A stretch of DNA of 64,000 bases from contig DAHZCG010000003.1 in assembly GCA_027404165.1 (NCBI GenBank), forward strand, positions 56,015-120,014. Reading direction: 5' to 3'. Source of the stretch: Geobacteraceae bacterium (GTDB taxonomy: Bacteria; Desulfobacterota; Desulfuromonadia; Geobacterales; Pseudopelobacteraceae). The translations under genes were made by a program, and so were the position numbers. The notes beneath the pieces were generated by a model. That model was given only the letters and a program-made list of their open reading frames with translations. It made no database searches and was not told the origin of the DNA. Below, piece after piece: positions 9,966 through 18,746 of the stretch (positions are counted from its first letter, which is position 1; each line of letters starts with the position of its first letter).

Positions 9966-10451
9966 TCATAATTCGAATTCCAGATGTGCCTTGGCTACCC
10001 GCTCCAATGGAATGGAAGCAGTCTGACCTTCCCTGAGCGTTATCCTGATTGAACCGTCCACAAGACCGTCAAGGGTACCTAAAAACGTTTTTCGCTTGTT
10101 GCCGGCATCATCGAGAAACTGATCATATGTACGCACCTTAACTAAACGACCAACGTAACGCAGATAATCCTCCGGCTTTTTGAGCGGACGATCAAGCCCC
10201 GGCGAAGAAATCTCCAGCGTGTAATTACAGGTAATAACCTCTTCAACATCAAGAATGGCCGATAATTCATGACTCACGTCGGCACAATCATCTAAGGCAA
10301 TACCACCCTCTTTGTCGATGAACAGGCGCAATACAGCCTCTTTCCCCATTCGGACAAATTCGATATCAACCAATTCAATGTGCTTTGAATCGAGAATCGG
10401 CCGGGCAATTTTACCCACCTGCTCACAAATGCTGTCTTTACTTTTCGCCAT
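9966..10451 (-). CDS. rimP: Ribosome maturation factor RimP
   Basis: Needed for efficient 30S maturation. The 161-residue protein has the two-domain RimP layout: an N-terminal alpha/beta domain with LVDIEFVR and LRLFIDKEGG, the family hallmark SSPGLDRPLKKPEDY, and a C-terminal SH3-like domain. It is the first gene of the operon, directly downstream of a hairpin/T-tract leader. Confidence 0.95.
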   Translation of the reverse strand: MAKSKDSICEQVGKIARPILDSKHIELVDIEFVRMGKEAVLRLFIDKEGGIALDDCADVSHELSAILDVEEVITCNYTLEISSPGLDRPLKKPEDYLRYVGRLVKVRTYDQFLDDAGNKRKTFLGTLDGLVDGSIRITLREGQTASIPLERVAKAHLEFEL

Positions 10452-10468
10452 ATACGTTCTCTCAAAAC

Positions 10469-10497
10469 AAAAAAAGTGAGCCTTGTGAGCTCACTTT
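10469..10497 (-). terminator. Intrinsic terminator / putative attenuator in the rimP-nusA leader
   Basis: AAAGTGAGC (10473-10481) and GCTCACTTT (10489-10497) form a 9-bp stem with a 7-base loop, followed on the minus strand by seven T's. It lies 71 bases after the ATPase gene and 18 before rimP. It can end the ATPase operon. Because a candidate rimP promoter lies upstream of it, it may also act as an attenuator. Overlapping palindromes (TTCACGTGAA and GTGAGCTCAC) offer alternative folds. Confidence 0.8.
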
Positions 10498-10519
10498 CAC
10501 GTGAACAAAAATTTTATGA

Positions 10520-10548
10520 AACATACCACGGCAAACTGTTGAATGCAA
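10520..10548 (-). promoter_or_regulatory. Candidate extended -10 promoter for the rimP-nusA-infB operon
   Basis: On the minus strand TTGCAT (10543-10548) is 17 bases before TATGTT (10520-10525), which is preceded by TGG (extended -10). The -35 is weak (3 of 6). A transcript from here would include the 10469-10497 hairpin in its leader. Confidence 0.35.
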
Positions 10549-10568
10549 GCAATTTTATAGCACAAAAC

Positions 10569-12506
10569 TTACTTGATGCACACTCTACGCACTTCGTGAA
10601 TATCTGTCAAACCTTGCAAAACCTTGAGTATGCCATCCTGTTTCAGGGTGGTCATGCCATCCAGTGCCGCCTGATCACGGACACAGTCCGTATCAGCCCG
10701 CCGTTTAATGAACCCCTTGAGTTTCGCGGTGCATTCCAACACCTCGTGAATACCCAACCGGCCTCGATAGCCGGTATGACCACAACGATCGCAACCAACC
10801 GCCCTGAACATGGTTACGTCCGATCGCCCCAGACCGGTAAAGGCAAAATCTTCACGGCCATATTCTTCAATAAGTTCTTCAACCTCTGACTCTTCCGGGT
10901 TGAAACTTTCCTTGCACTCGGTACACAGCCGCCGGGCAAGCCGTTGTGCCAATATGCAGACAAGTGAGTCGGAAAAACTGTAAGGATCAAGCCCCATCTC
11001 CAGAAGTCTGGTAATGGTTTCAGGAGCTGAATTGGTGTGCAGGGTTGAAAACACCAGATGACCGGTTAACGATGCTTCTACAGCGGTACTGGCCGTCTCT
11101 TCGTCACGCATCTCGCCAACCATGATGATATCCGGGTCAAGACGTAAGAACGAGCGCAAGGCTGCAGCAAAAGTGAAACCGATGCGGGGGTTTACCTGTA
11201 CCTGACGAAGCCCGGGCTGGGTAATTTCGACCGGATCCTCGGCAGTCCATATCTTACGGTTACTCTGGTTAATAAGCGCCAAACCAGAATGGAGCGTCGT
11301 TGTTTTTCCCGAACCGGTCGGACCAACCACAAGAACCAGGCCATGCGGGCTCTTGAGGGCCTCATTAAAAATACGCATGTTTCGTTCAGTTAATCCCAAC
11401 TGGCTGAATGAGATCGGCTCACCACTGGCAAGTACACGGATCACCACATCTTCAAGACCGCCCACTGTCGGCATTGTGGCTACTCGCAGTTCAATATCCA
11501 GAGGCCCGAATTTTTTAAAGTCTATCTTGCCATCCTGGGGTTTGCGGCGTTCGGCGATATCAAGGTCAGCCATGATTTTGATGCGAGAGGGAATAGCAAA
11601 CTTGTACTTATACGGGATCTTCTGGTAGATCGAACATTGTCCGTCAATGCGGGTTCTAACGACTACATCCTTTTTGCCCTGATAGGGTTCAATGTGGATG
11701 TCGGACGCTTTGCTCATGTAAGCATCATACACGATCTTGTTAACCAGCTTGACAATGACACTATCTTTTTCTGTAACCTTCTTGGTTTCTTCCTCAACTT
11801 CCGGTTCATCGCTGGCAGACGTCCTGCTAAGCAATTTGTCAATACTGTCCGGAACGATGTCAAGATTCACCTCATCCATTGCCGAGGTTGAAATTGAGGC
11901 GACATCGATATTATAGAGACGCTTGAGAGCTTTATATATGCTGGTTTCCGTGGCTATCGCAGAGATTATCCTGAGGCGGATACTATCTTCGAGCTCTCTG
12001 ATATCATGGTTTTTAAGAGGTTCTGCCATTGCCAGTGTTAACGTATTGCCGATTTTTGAAATGGGTGCAATGCGCTGTTTCTGGGCATATACGGCGCTGA
12101 TATAACGAGAAAGTGAAAGGTCCAGGTCAAAACTATTGATCAAGACATAAGGCAGGTCATACTGGCTGGCCACTGCTTGAGCCATTTGTTCTTCATCGAT
12201 ATAGCGGAGCTTGAGGAAGGCCTTTTCGAGGGTAATATTGCTCTGTTTAGAGACTTCCCGCGCATGGGAAAGTTTTTGCTGATCAATCAGCTCCCCCTTC
12301 AGGAGAATATCAGTCAGTTTGCGGCGTTTATTCTTTTGATCAAGGACAAAACTGAGATCACTTTCCTTTATAAAACCAAGCTTGCACAACAGTTGCCCGA
12401 TGGGCTGGTCAGGAAAGACCTTTTGCAGTTCAAGCGCCTCCTGCAACTGCTCCGGAGAGATCATCTTCTGTTCAATTAATAATTCACCTACTTTTTTAAC
12501 ACTCAT
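10569..12506 (-). CDS. GspE/PilB-family assembly ATPase with MshEN-like N-terminus
   Basis: Hexameric secretion or pilus-assembly ATPase by family. Residues 4-28 and 36-58 are two tandem repeats of the pattern G-x2-L-x3-x-x-I-x4-L-x2-A/V-L-x2-Q, as in MshEN c-di-GMP-binding domains. The ATPase core has Walker A GPTGSGKTTT (about 395-404), Asp and His boxes, Walker B LDPDIIMVGEMRD, and the zinc tetracysteine CTEC...CDRC (about 528-575). The ATG at 12506 has a GGAG site; an extension to 12527 has none. It ends a three-gene unit with the LysM and receiver-like genes, well apart from the pil locus. The cognate apparatus (T2SS-like or a pilus) is unknown. It is unlikely to be canonical PilB, since pilT/pilC are not adjacent. 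Confidence 0.88.
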   Translation of the reverse strand: MSVKKVGELLIEQKMISPEQLQEALELQKVFPDQPIGQLLCKLGFIKESDLSFVLDQKNKRRKLTDILLKGELIDQQKLSHAREVSKQSNITLEKAFLKLRYIDEEQMAQAVASQYDLPYVLINSFDLDLSLSRYISAVYAQKQRIAPISKIGNTLTLAMAEPLKNHDIRELEDSIRLRIISAIATETSIYKALKRLYNIDVASISTSAMDEVNLDIVPDSIDKLLSRTSASDEPEVEEETKKVTEKDSVIVKLVNKIVYDAYMSKASDIHIEPYQGKKDVVVRTRIDGQCSIYQKIPYKYKFAIPSRIKIMADLDIAERRKPQDGKIDFKKFGPLDIELRVATMPTVGGLEDVVIRVLASGEPISFSQLGLTERNMRIFNEALKSPHGLVLVVGPTGSGKTTTLHSGLALINQSNRKIWTAEDPVEITQPGLRQVQVNPRIGFTFAAALRSFLRLDPDIIMVGEMRDEETASTAVEASLTGHLVFSTLHTNSAPETITRLLEMGLDPYSFSDSLVCILAQRLARRLCTECKESFNPEESEVEELIEEYGREDFAFTGLGRSDVTMFRAVGCDRCGHTGYRGRLGIHEVLECTAKLKGFIKRRADTDCVRDQAALDGMTTLKQDGILKVLQGLTDIHEVRRVCIK

Positions 12507-12539
12507 ACGGTTACAACTCCATCGCATTGTGACTAGAAA

Positions 12540-12575
12540 CTATAAACGCCCGTAACAGAACACGAGCGTTTATAG
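12540..12575 (-). other. Intercistronic hairpin between LysM and ATPase genes
   Basis: CTATAAACGC (12540-12549) and GCGTTTATAG (12566-12575) form a perfect 10-bp stem followed on the minus strand by TTTCTAGTC. The weak T-run suggests a partial terminator or an mRNA-processing element that lowers ATPase expression relative to the LysM gene. Confidence 0.55.
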
Positions 12576-12602
12576 CAGAATCTTTGAGAAAATGAAATCG
12601 TT

Positions 12603-14162
12603 TCACTTGGAAGTGATGTGGTACCCATTTTCCTGTAAAAGGTCGCGAATTACACGATCGAGTTTCAGGTCGGTCACAAAAAGCCCACCAACCGGAAGCC
12701 CCTTCCCCTCCAGCTTGAATCCCGACATTTGAAGAGAATAATTGCCACCCGCATCACCTGCCAACGTGTGCCGGGTGTATGCTCCCGGAATCTGCATGCT
12801 CGACAGCAGCTTTTCTGCAATTTTACGGAAACCGTCCCGTGGTTCGAGAATTGTTACCCTAAATCCCTTGGTTTCGAGGAATCGAAAAAGAGTATAGGTA
12901 ACAGGATCCCCGTCAAAGCGGGTTACAACATAGTGCTGCCCTCCACGTTCAAAGTACCGTTCCGCTTTAACCGCAAGCGAAATACCGTTATTGTCGGCAG
13001 CGAATACATCCAGACGTCGATCCTTGTCGGGGGTCAGGGAAATGGATGCCAGCAGAGCATCAATGATGTCAGTCTGACTTTTTGCAGTTATCTGGCACAA
13101 CGGTCGCGACACCGCAGGGACAACCGGCTGAAGCGACGCAAATGGTTCATATACTTTAAAACCTTCTTTTTTGAGAAAAGTTCCAAGAACCGAAGGGAGC
13201 GGAACACGCCCGGAATTCAGCAGAACTACGTCTTGTTTTATGAGGCTATCAGGGGTTTTTTCTATTTTAAAATCGGATTGGATCGTCAATTTTGGATCGG
13301 TACCGAAGTCCATACTAAAATTTTCTTCAACGGAATAAAAACCGGCCGAGTCAAGCATAGCAGCCAGAAAACGTTTACCATTCACTGGCGACTCGGAAAC
13401 GATCCGCACCGCTGGGTCCTTTTCCGTTATAAGTGTTTTTACCAGCGGTGGAATGGAGGCGTTTGGGTCAACGAGAATTTTTCCGGCATGCATGGTAGCA
13501 TAGACTGGATAACGCTGGGGGTCCAGGGCCAATGAAAATGTTGGAGAGTTCAGGATGATCGGTTTTTGCTCACCCTTGAGAGGTGGCAGAATCTTGTCCC
13601 ATACCTGCCTAACCTTGACAACGGCTTCATGTTCTGTAAGTGGGCTTACAGGTGACTCCAGATTGAATGACTGACCGATTACACCCGCGGCACCGTCACC
13701 CAGCCGCTTCGGAGAAGGACTCTTAATAGTTCCATCAGCCCTGCGCCGTACCGGAGGGATGATAATTTTTTGTCCTATCTTGATACGCCTGATATCGGCA
13801 ATATTGTTTACACGGCGTATTTCTTCGAGGAATTTCTCGGCTTCAGCATTGCTGAGCCCGTAATCGCGCATGAGAATCTTGAACAGATTATCACCCGACC
13901 TGACAACATGTACTTTCCCTTGGGCAGATACAGGCACATGATACTTGTATTTACGAGCACGGTGGAGGTTCTTTGTCTTCGCATCGGCCTTTTTCGACGA
14001 GGTTGCCGCAGGCACGCCTAACGTCTGAGAATCAAGCTCAAAGCGCGGGTCCATTCCGGCTTTTGCGGGAAGAACCCCTAACACGGAGGACAGGACAGAA
14101 ACGAGTATCAGTGATCTACTAACACGGTTTAAAATTAGAATTGGATCTGCACATGAAGACAT
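12603..14162 (-). CDS. Secreted LysM-domain protein of unknown function
   Basis: 519 residues. A hydrophobic signal segment (about 16-35, ending AKAG) suggests export. One LysM domain lies at about 83-137 (VHVVRSGDNLFKIL to IGQKIIIPP) and should bind peptidoglycan. The remaining ~380 residues match no family I recognise. They contain segments resembling repeated alpha/beta units (for example FLAAMLDSAGFYSV, LGTFLKKEGFKVYEP, LFRFLETKGFRVTILEP and LLQENGYHI, each ending '..GF/Y.V..'), suggesting a repeated ligand or partner fold. It sits between the receiver-TM gene and the ATPase gene and probably anchors the proposed machine to the cell wall. Confidence 0.75.
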   Translation of the reverse strand: MSSCADPILILNRVSRSLILVSVLSSVLGVLPAKAGMDPRFELDSQTLGVPAATSSKKADAKTKNLHRARKYKYHVPVSAQGKVHVVRSGDNLFKILMRDYGLSNAEAEKFLEEIRRVNNIADIRRIKIGQKIIIPPVRRRADGTIKSPSPKRLGDGAAGVIGQSFNLESPVSPLTEHEAVVKVRQVWDKILPPLKGEQKPIILNSPTFSLALDPQRYPVYATMHAGKILVDPNASIPPLVKTLITEKDPAVRIVSESPVNGKRFLAAMLDSAGFYSVEENFSMDFGTDPKLTIQSDFKIEKTPDSLIKQDVVLLNSGRVPLPSVLGTFLKKEGFKVYEPFASLQPVVPAVSRPLCQITAKSQTDIIDALLASISLTPDKDRRLDVFAADNNGISLAVKAERYFERGGQHYVVTRFDGDPVTYTLFRFLETKGFRVTILEPRDGFRKIAEKLLSSMQIPGAYTRHTLAGDAGGNYSLQMSGFKLEGKGLPVGGLFVTDLKLDRVIRDLLQENGYHITSK

Positions 14163-14226
14163 TCATCACCTGTCGCTGTAAGATAGTTACACCATCACAA
14201 AAAACAAACTTAAACAACGTGATCAT

Positions 14227-15783
14227 TCAGTCAAGCGATACAACAAACGCCCGTATTGTTGTTTTTTTGCGATATATTAGCAGTTCTGCTTTCTGCCCCA
14301 CAGTAGCCCGCAAGACGTGATAACCAAGTTTCTGCTCGCGCGATTTCACACGGTATTCTCCATCGCCTAACAATTCTATCAAAATTGACTTCATCTTTGT
14401 CTCACTGATGCCATGATTATTTACTCCCAGCACCTGAAGCGCCTTTATCCTGCCGGCGATGCGGTAAATACGGAAATCAAATGAAGCATCTGCATAGCGT
14501 TCCCACCCGGGTTTCTGTGAAGAAAACGAACTATCTAAACCGGATTGAGGGATAAATGAAGGTAATGTCGGCGCCTTGCTCTTCAACGCTGGTGAAGTCA
14601 CGGGTTTCTGAATAGTAATCGCAGATTCTGCCGGGCGTCCTGCGGTAGCCACGACAGCCGCATGATCAGAAGGCGCAATTAAGTGCGCCAGAAGCTGAGG
14701 TTTCTGCTTTAAATACCAGAAACCTCCACCGAAACATATCGCAAGAACGAAGGCAATGGCCGCATTTCGTCCCCCCCGCCCCGGACGTGAATAATAATTC
14801 CCCTCAAAAACACGTAAAAGATCTTCAGGGGCAACAACTTCATCAGGATGTTCCCCAAGTATTACAAAATCCGCCGGTGATGCTTGCTGAAGAGGCCGGT
14901 TTTCAGGTACTGATTGAGGAGCTGGAGGTACTGTAACGTCGGCATCGGGCTTTTTATGTACACTTGGGTCAGGGGCTACCTTCCCTTTTAGCACAGGCTG
15001 CGGTTGTGCAGAAATGGAAGACGCTACAGAGACTGGCGATTCCGGGTGGTTCGATAAAGTCGGTTGCCGCCTTTGCTGGGTGGCATCTGGTACCTGTGCA
15101 CCTTTGAGTAAATCTTGCGTTGTTACCGTTGCCGCTTCCGGAGTGAGTTGTTCCCGATGCGTTTCGGCAAGCATCTCCGCCAATTGGTCCTGGGGTGATG
15201 AAACCACATGGAATGATTCGTTTACAGGGGCCAATTGCGCCGAGGAACGGGGCGTCGGGGATTTATTCCCGGAGGATGCTGTTCCAAAAGCATCCAAGCC
15301 CGAGATAAGATCATCTATAAGCTGGTCAGCACAAGCGCTGCTGTCGTCAGGTACGGCAGCAACATTTCCGATTGAAGTGTTATCCATTTGGGGGGGGACA
15401 TAGATTTTTTCCCACTGGGGACCTAACAATGTTTTGAGAGTTGCCTGGATATCTGCCACAATCTTTGCATCAGCCTGTGATAAATCAATCAGGTACTCAA
15501 ACAGGCCTTTGATCTGTTTGGCCTTGGAACTCGCCTCATGCATATAGATGAATGAAGGAGACCCGGCTCCAAGCAGCATCTGAATATGACGAGCAACACT
15601 CTCACCGGTAACCCCGGCAATCTGATCCTGGATAAAAACCGTTGCAGGACGCTTTTCAAAAACATCCTTCAAACCAAAATCGAAATCAGCGACAATATCT
15701 ATCTTGACCTTCAAGAACGGTTGAAGTGCATTTCTGATCGCGTCTATTTTGGTACTGTTGGATATGAATAACAGATTTACCAT
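14227..15783 (-). CDS. Membrane-spanning pseudo-receiver protein, function unknown
   Basis: 518 residues. Residues 1-120 look like a response-regulator receiver fold (LLFISNS strand, Asp53 in FIQDQ). The acidic pair after strand 1 is missing, so it is probably a pseudo-receiver. A Pro/Ser-rich linker (about 130-335) precedes a single membrane segment (341-358) and a C-terminal domain of about 75 residues (about 435-518) that would be periplasmic. The start has an AAGGG site and a strong promoter 30-60 bases upstream. A run of eight C's (15390-15397, coding strand) lies at codons 129-131. It is the first gene of the unit with the LysM and GspE-like genes. I recognise no named homologue. Confidence 0.72.
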   Translation of the reverse strand: MVNLLFISNSTKIDAIRNALQPFLKVKIDIVADFDFGLKDVFEKRPATVFIQDQIAGVTGESVARHIQMLLGAGSPSFIYMHEASSKAKQIKGLFEYLIDLSQADAKIVADIQATLKTLLGPQWEKIYVPPQMDNTSIGNVAAVPDDSSACADQLIDDLISGLDAFGTASSGNKSPTPRSSAQLAPVNESFHVVSSPQDQLAEMLAETHREQLTPEAATVTTQDLLKGAQVPDATQQRRQPTLSNHPESPVSVASSISAQPQPVLKGKVAPDPSVHKKPDADVTVPPAPQSVPENRPLQQASPADFVILGEHPDEVVAPEDLLRVFEGNYYSRPGRGGRNAAIAFVLAICFGGGFWYLKQKPQLLAHLIAPSDHAAVVATAGRPAESAITIQKPVTSPALKSKAPTLPSFIPQSGLDSSFSSQKPGWERYADASFDFRIYRIAGRIKALQVLGVNNHGISETKMKSILIELLGDGEYRVKSREQKLGYHVLRATVGQKAELLIYRKKTTIRAFVVSLD

Positions 15784-15813
15784 GAAGACCCTTTTGGTTG
15801 ATTTAGTTGTATT

Positions 15814-15842
15814 TTTTTACACAGCACGTGACGTGTTGTCAA
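15814..15842 (-). promoter_or_regulatory. Promoter of the receiver-TM / LysM / ATPase unit
   Basis: On the minus strand a perfect TTGACA (15837-15842) is spaced 17 bases from TAAAAA (15814-15819). Transcription would start about 25 bases before the ATG at 15783. The spacer contains CACGTG-type symmetric sequence that could bind a regulator. Confidence 0.6.
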
Positions 15843-15886
15843 CTGAATTGCTCAATGAGAATCAGCAATTTAACAAACCAACACAC

Positions 15887-18595
15887 TTAGATTCCAAATG
15901 CCATGTTGATAATCGCAGCTTGTTGTTCGACATGCATTTGATGAGAGCCTACTGCCGGGCACGAGTCAGCGGAACGGCCAACGAAACGAAGAGAGCGACA
16001 CCGCTCAACCAGTCCTGGCCGGATATGCTGCCAAGCGCCCATATTTTCCGGCTCTTCCTGGACCCAAATAAAACTACTGTCTACAGAATATCTTGCCAGT
16101 TCTTTATCTATAAGGTCATAGCGTAGCGGGTAGAGTTGCTCTATACGAATTATGGCCGTATCGGTTATGTTATGTATATCACGAGCTTCCATCAGATCAT
16201 AAAATATCTTGCCGGAGCAGATCAAAACACGACGCACGGAAGATACTTCAGCGCCATCAGAAATCAGCTCTTGAAATTTGCCCATGCTGAGATCCTCCGT
16301 TGTAGACACACAACGCGGATGACGCAAAAGACTTTTAGGGGTAAAGAGTATCAATGGCTTACGGAATAACTGTTTAATCTGACGGCGCAGGACATGAAAC
16401 ATTTGCGCTGGTGTCGTTGGATTGGCAACTATCATATTGTTACCAGCGCAAAGCTGCAGGAAGCGCTCAATGCGGGCGCTTGAATGCTCTGCGCCTTGGC
16501 CTTCATAACCATGCGGCAGCAAAAGCACAAGCCCACTTGCTCGGTTCCATTTTGTTTCACCACTAGCAATAAATTGGTCGATAATAACCTGGGCGCCATT
16601 TGCAAAATCACCAAACTGGGCTTCCCAGATGGTCAAACCGTGGGGCGACTCAAGTGAATATCCATACTCGAAACCCAGCACGCCGAATTCGGAAAGAAGA
16701 CTGTCCCAGGCTTGAAACATTGCTCCATTTCTGGCAACTGAAACCAGAGGCGTGTAGGTACTGTCGTCATTCATATCATGAAGAACACAATGGCGGTGGC
16801 TAAATGTTCCACGCCGCGAGTCCTGCCCCGAAATACGCACCGAAACACCTTCGTCAAGTAACGTAGCGTACGCAAGGCTCTCGGCATTACCCCAATCTAT
16901 AGCGGTAGATTTAAGTATCGATTCAAAGCGTTTCTGCACTAAAGTATGGATCTTGGCATGTGCGCTGAAGCCAGGCGGCAATTCGGCTAGTCGCCGAGAT
17001 AACAACAGAAGTTTTTCAACCGGAACACCGGTCTCCACAACAGCAGTTTGGTACTCACGAGAAACGGAAATCCACGCTTCATGAAAACCGATACTTTTAT
17101 CCTGTGGTGGCTTTTTAAATCCTTCTTCAAGCCGCCTGACAACATCCTGTTCAATCTTTTCGAGTACGCTGAATGCAACTCCGTCCTCACGAAGCTGGTC
17201 GGAATACATTCTGTTCACCGGAGGACGTGATGCGATTTGACGGTACATGAGCGGTTGGGTAAAAGCGGGCTCATCACCTTCATTGTGTCCGTGTCGACGG
17301 TAGCAGATTAGTTCAACCACAACATCACGGCCAAATTCCTGACGATATTCCAAAGCGAGTCGCACAGCGTGCAAAGCCGCTTCGGGCGATTCACCCTGTA
17401 CATGAAACACCGGACATGCCAGCATTTTGGTGACATCCGTTGCATACCTTGTTGAGCGGGCATCCCGAGGCGACGTAGTAAAGCCGATCTGATTATTAAG
17501 CACTATATGAAGAGTTCCGCCAGTACAATACCCATCCAATCGAGACATGTTCAATGTTTCCATGACACTGCCCTGCCCCGCAAAAGCGCTGTCTCCGTGT
17601 ATCAAGAGTGGTAGCACATGGCTCGTACGGGTGATGCCGCACTGGTCCTGGCGAGCACGACACTTGCCCTCCACCACTGGGTTGACCGCCTCAAGGTGGC
17701 TTGGATTAGCGGCAATTGTCAGATGGATATGTCCATTGGGAAGTTTTATTTCCGCAGAATACCCTTTGTGATATTTCACATCACCATCTCCCACAAAACC
17801 GAGCGACAGGGCGTCACGAAATTCCGCAAAGACATTTTCATACGGTTTACCCAAAATATGCACAAGAACATTCAAACGCCCGCGGTGGGACATCCCCAAC
17901 ACAACATCATTGATGCCAGACATGGGACAATTACGGATGATTGCATCAAGCACCGGGATCAATACTTCGCCACCTTCCAGCGAGAAACGTTTCTGCCCGG
18001 CAAATCGACGTTGCAGAAAAGACTCAAACAAAGCTGCTTCATGGAGCTTCTCTAAAAGATACAAGCGGTCATCAACTGAAATATCTGGATGATTACGACA
18101 GGGTTCCATCCTATCGATCAACCATTGTCGTTCCACTGGATCCTGAATATGCATAAACTCAACACCGATCTCGCGGCAGTAGGTGGACTGCATTGTTGAA
18201 ACAATCTCACGCAACGTGGCATGTGGTTTGAGATAGCGTCGAGTGGTAAACGTCACATCGAGATCGGAGTGATTGAGACCAAAGTTGGACAGGTTTAAGA
18301 GAGGATGTTCCAGCAAGCAGGGAGAAAGAGGGTCGATACAGGCTTGAAGATGACCGATTGAACGGTAGCGATAGAGCAGCGACTGGACACCGGATGTTTT
18401 TAACAATTGAGATTCATCATACACAAAAGGCGACCGGACACCCCGATCATGCCCTGTTCCCAGATCAAACCCAGAGAAGAACAGCTGCCAATCTTCCGGT
18501 ACGGATTCCGGATCGGTACTCCAGCTAACGTAGAGAGACTCAAGCCAATCACCGGAAAGGCCATTTATAAAGTTTTTGTTAAGCAAAGTACTCAT
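15887..18595 (-). CDS. sucA: 2-oxoglutarate dehydrogenase E1 component
   Basis: Thiamine-diphosphate decarboxylase of the 2-oxoglutarate dehydrogenase complex in the TCA cycle. The 902-residue protein has the OdhA/SucA N-terminal segment (LSGDWLESLYVSW), the GMSHRGRLNVLVHILGKP signature, TPP-binding region HGDSAFAGQGSVMETLNMS and the C-terminal transketolase-like part (FIWVQEEPENMGAWQHIRP). The length is normal. E2 and E3 genes are not adjacent: the neighbours are a small membrane protein upstream and the receiver-TM gene downstream. The ribosome site at the ATG is weak (nothing better than AGG 14 bases away). Confidence 0.96.
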   Translation of the reverse strand: MSTLLNKNFINGLSGDWLESLYVSWSTDPESVPEDWQLFFSGFDLGTGHDRGVRSPFVYDESQLLKTSGVQSLLYRYRSIGHLQACIDPLSPCLLEHPLLNLSNFGLNHSDLDVTFTTRRYLKPHATLREIVSTMQSTYCREIGVEFMHIQDPVERQWLIDRMEPCRNHPDISVDDRLYLLEKLHEAALFESFLQRRFAGQKRFSLEGGEVLIPVLDAIIRNCPMSGINDVVLGMSHRGRLNVLVHILGKPYENVFAEFRDALSLGFVGDGDVKYHKGYSAEIKLPNGHIHLTIAANPSHLEAVNPVVEGKCRARQDQCGITRTSHVLPLLIHGDSAFAGQGSVMETLNMSRLDGYCTGGTLHIVLNNQIGFTTSPRDARSTRYATDVTKMLACPVFHVQGESPEAALHAVRLALEYRQEFGRDVVVELICYRRHGHNEGDEPAFTQPLMYRQIASRPPVNRMYSDQLREDGVAFSVLEKIEQDVVRRLEEGFKKPPQDKSIGFHEAWISVSREYQTAVVETGVPVEKLLLLSRRLAELPPGFSAHAKIHTLVQKRFESILKSTAIDWGNAESLAYATLLDEGVSVRISGQDSRRGTFSHRHCVLHDMNDDSTYTPLVSVARNGAMFQAWDSLLSEFGVLGFEYGYSLESPHGLTIWEAQFGDFANGAQVIIDQFIASGETKWNRASGLVLLLPHGYEGQGAEHSSARIERFLQLCAGNNMIVANPTTPAQMFHVLRRQIKQLFRKPLILFTPKSLLRHPRCVSTTEDLSMGKFQELISDGAEVSSVRRVLICSGKIFYDLMEARDIHNITDTAIIRIEQLYPLRYDLIDKELARYSVDSSFIWVQEEPENMGAWQHIRPGLVERCRSLRFVGRSADSCPAVGSHQMHVEQQAAIINMAFGI

Positions 18596-18667
18596 AACAT
18601 TGTATCTGCCTGATATTCGTAATCTGAAGAACGTATCAAAACACTCTTTGAGGGTCAGCCACCAGCA

Positions 18668-18695
18668 ATTATGTCCATGATCCCAACAGTAACAA
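18668..18695 (-). promoter_or_regulatory. Candidate sucA promoter
   Basis: On the minus strand TTGTTA (18690-18695) lies 16 bases before CATAAT (18668-18673), in the 151-base gap upstream of sucA. It matches consensus at 4 and 5 of 6 positions. Confidence 0.4.
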
Positions 18696-18746
18696 TACAG
18701 CCAGGAGCGCCAAGCAGGGCAATTTCACACATGACAATCTCAACAA

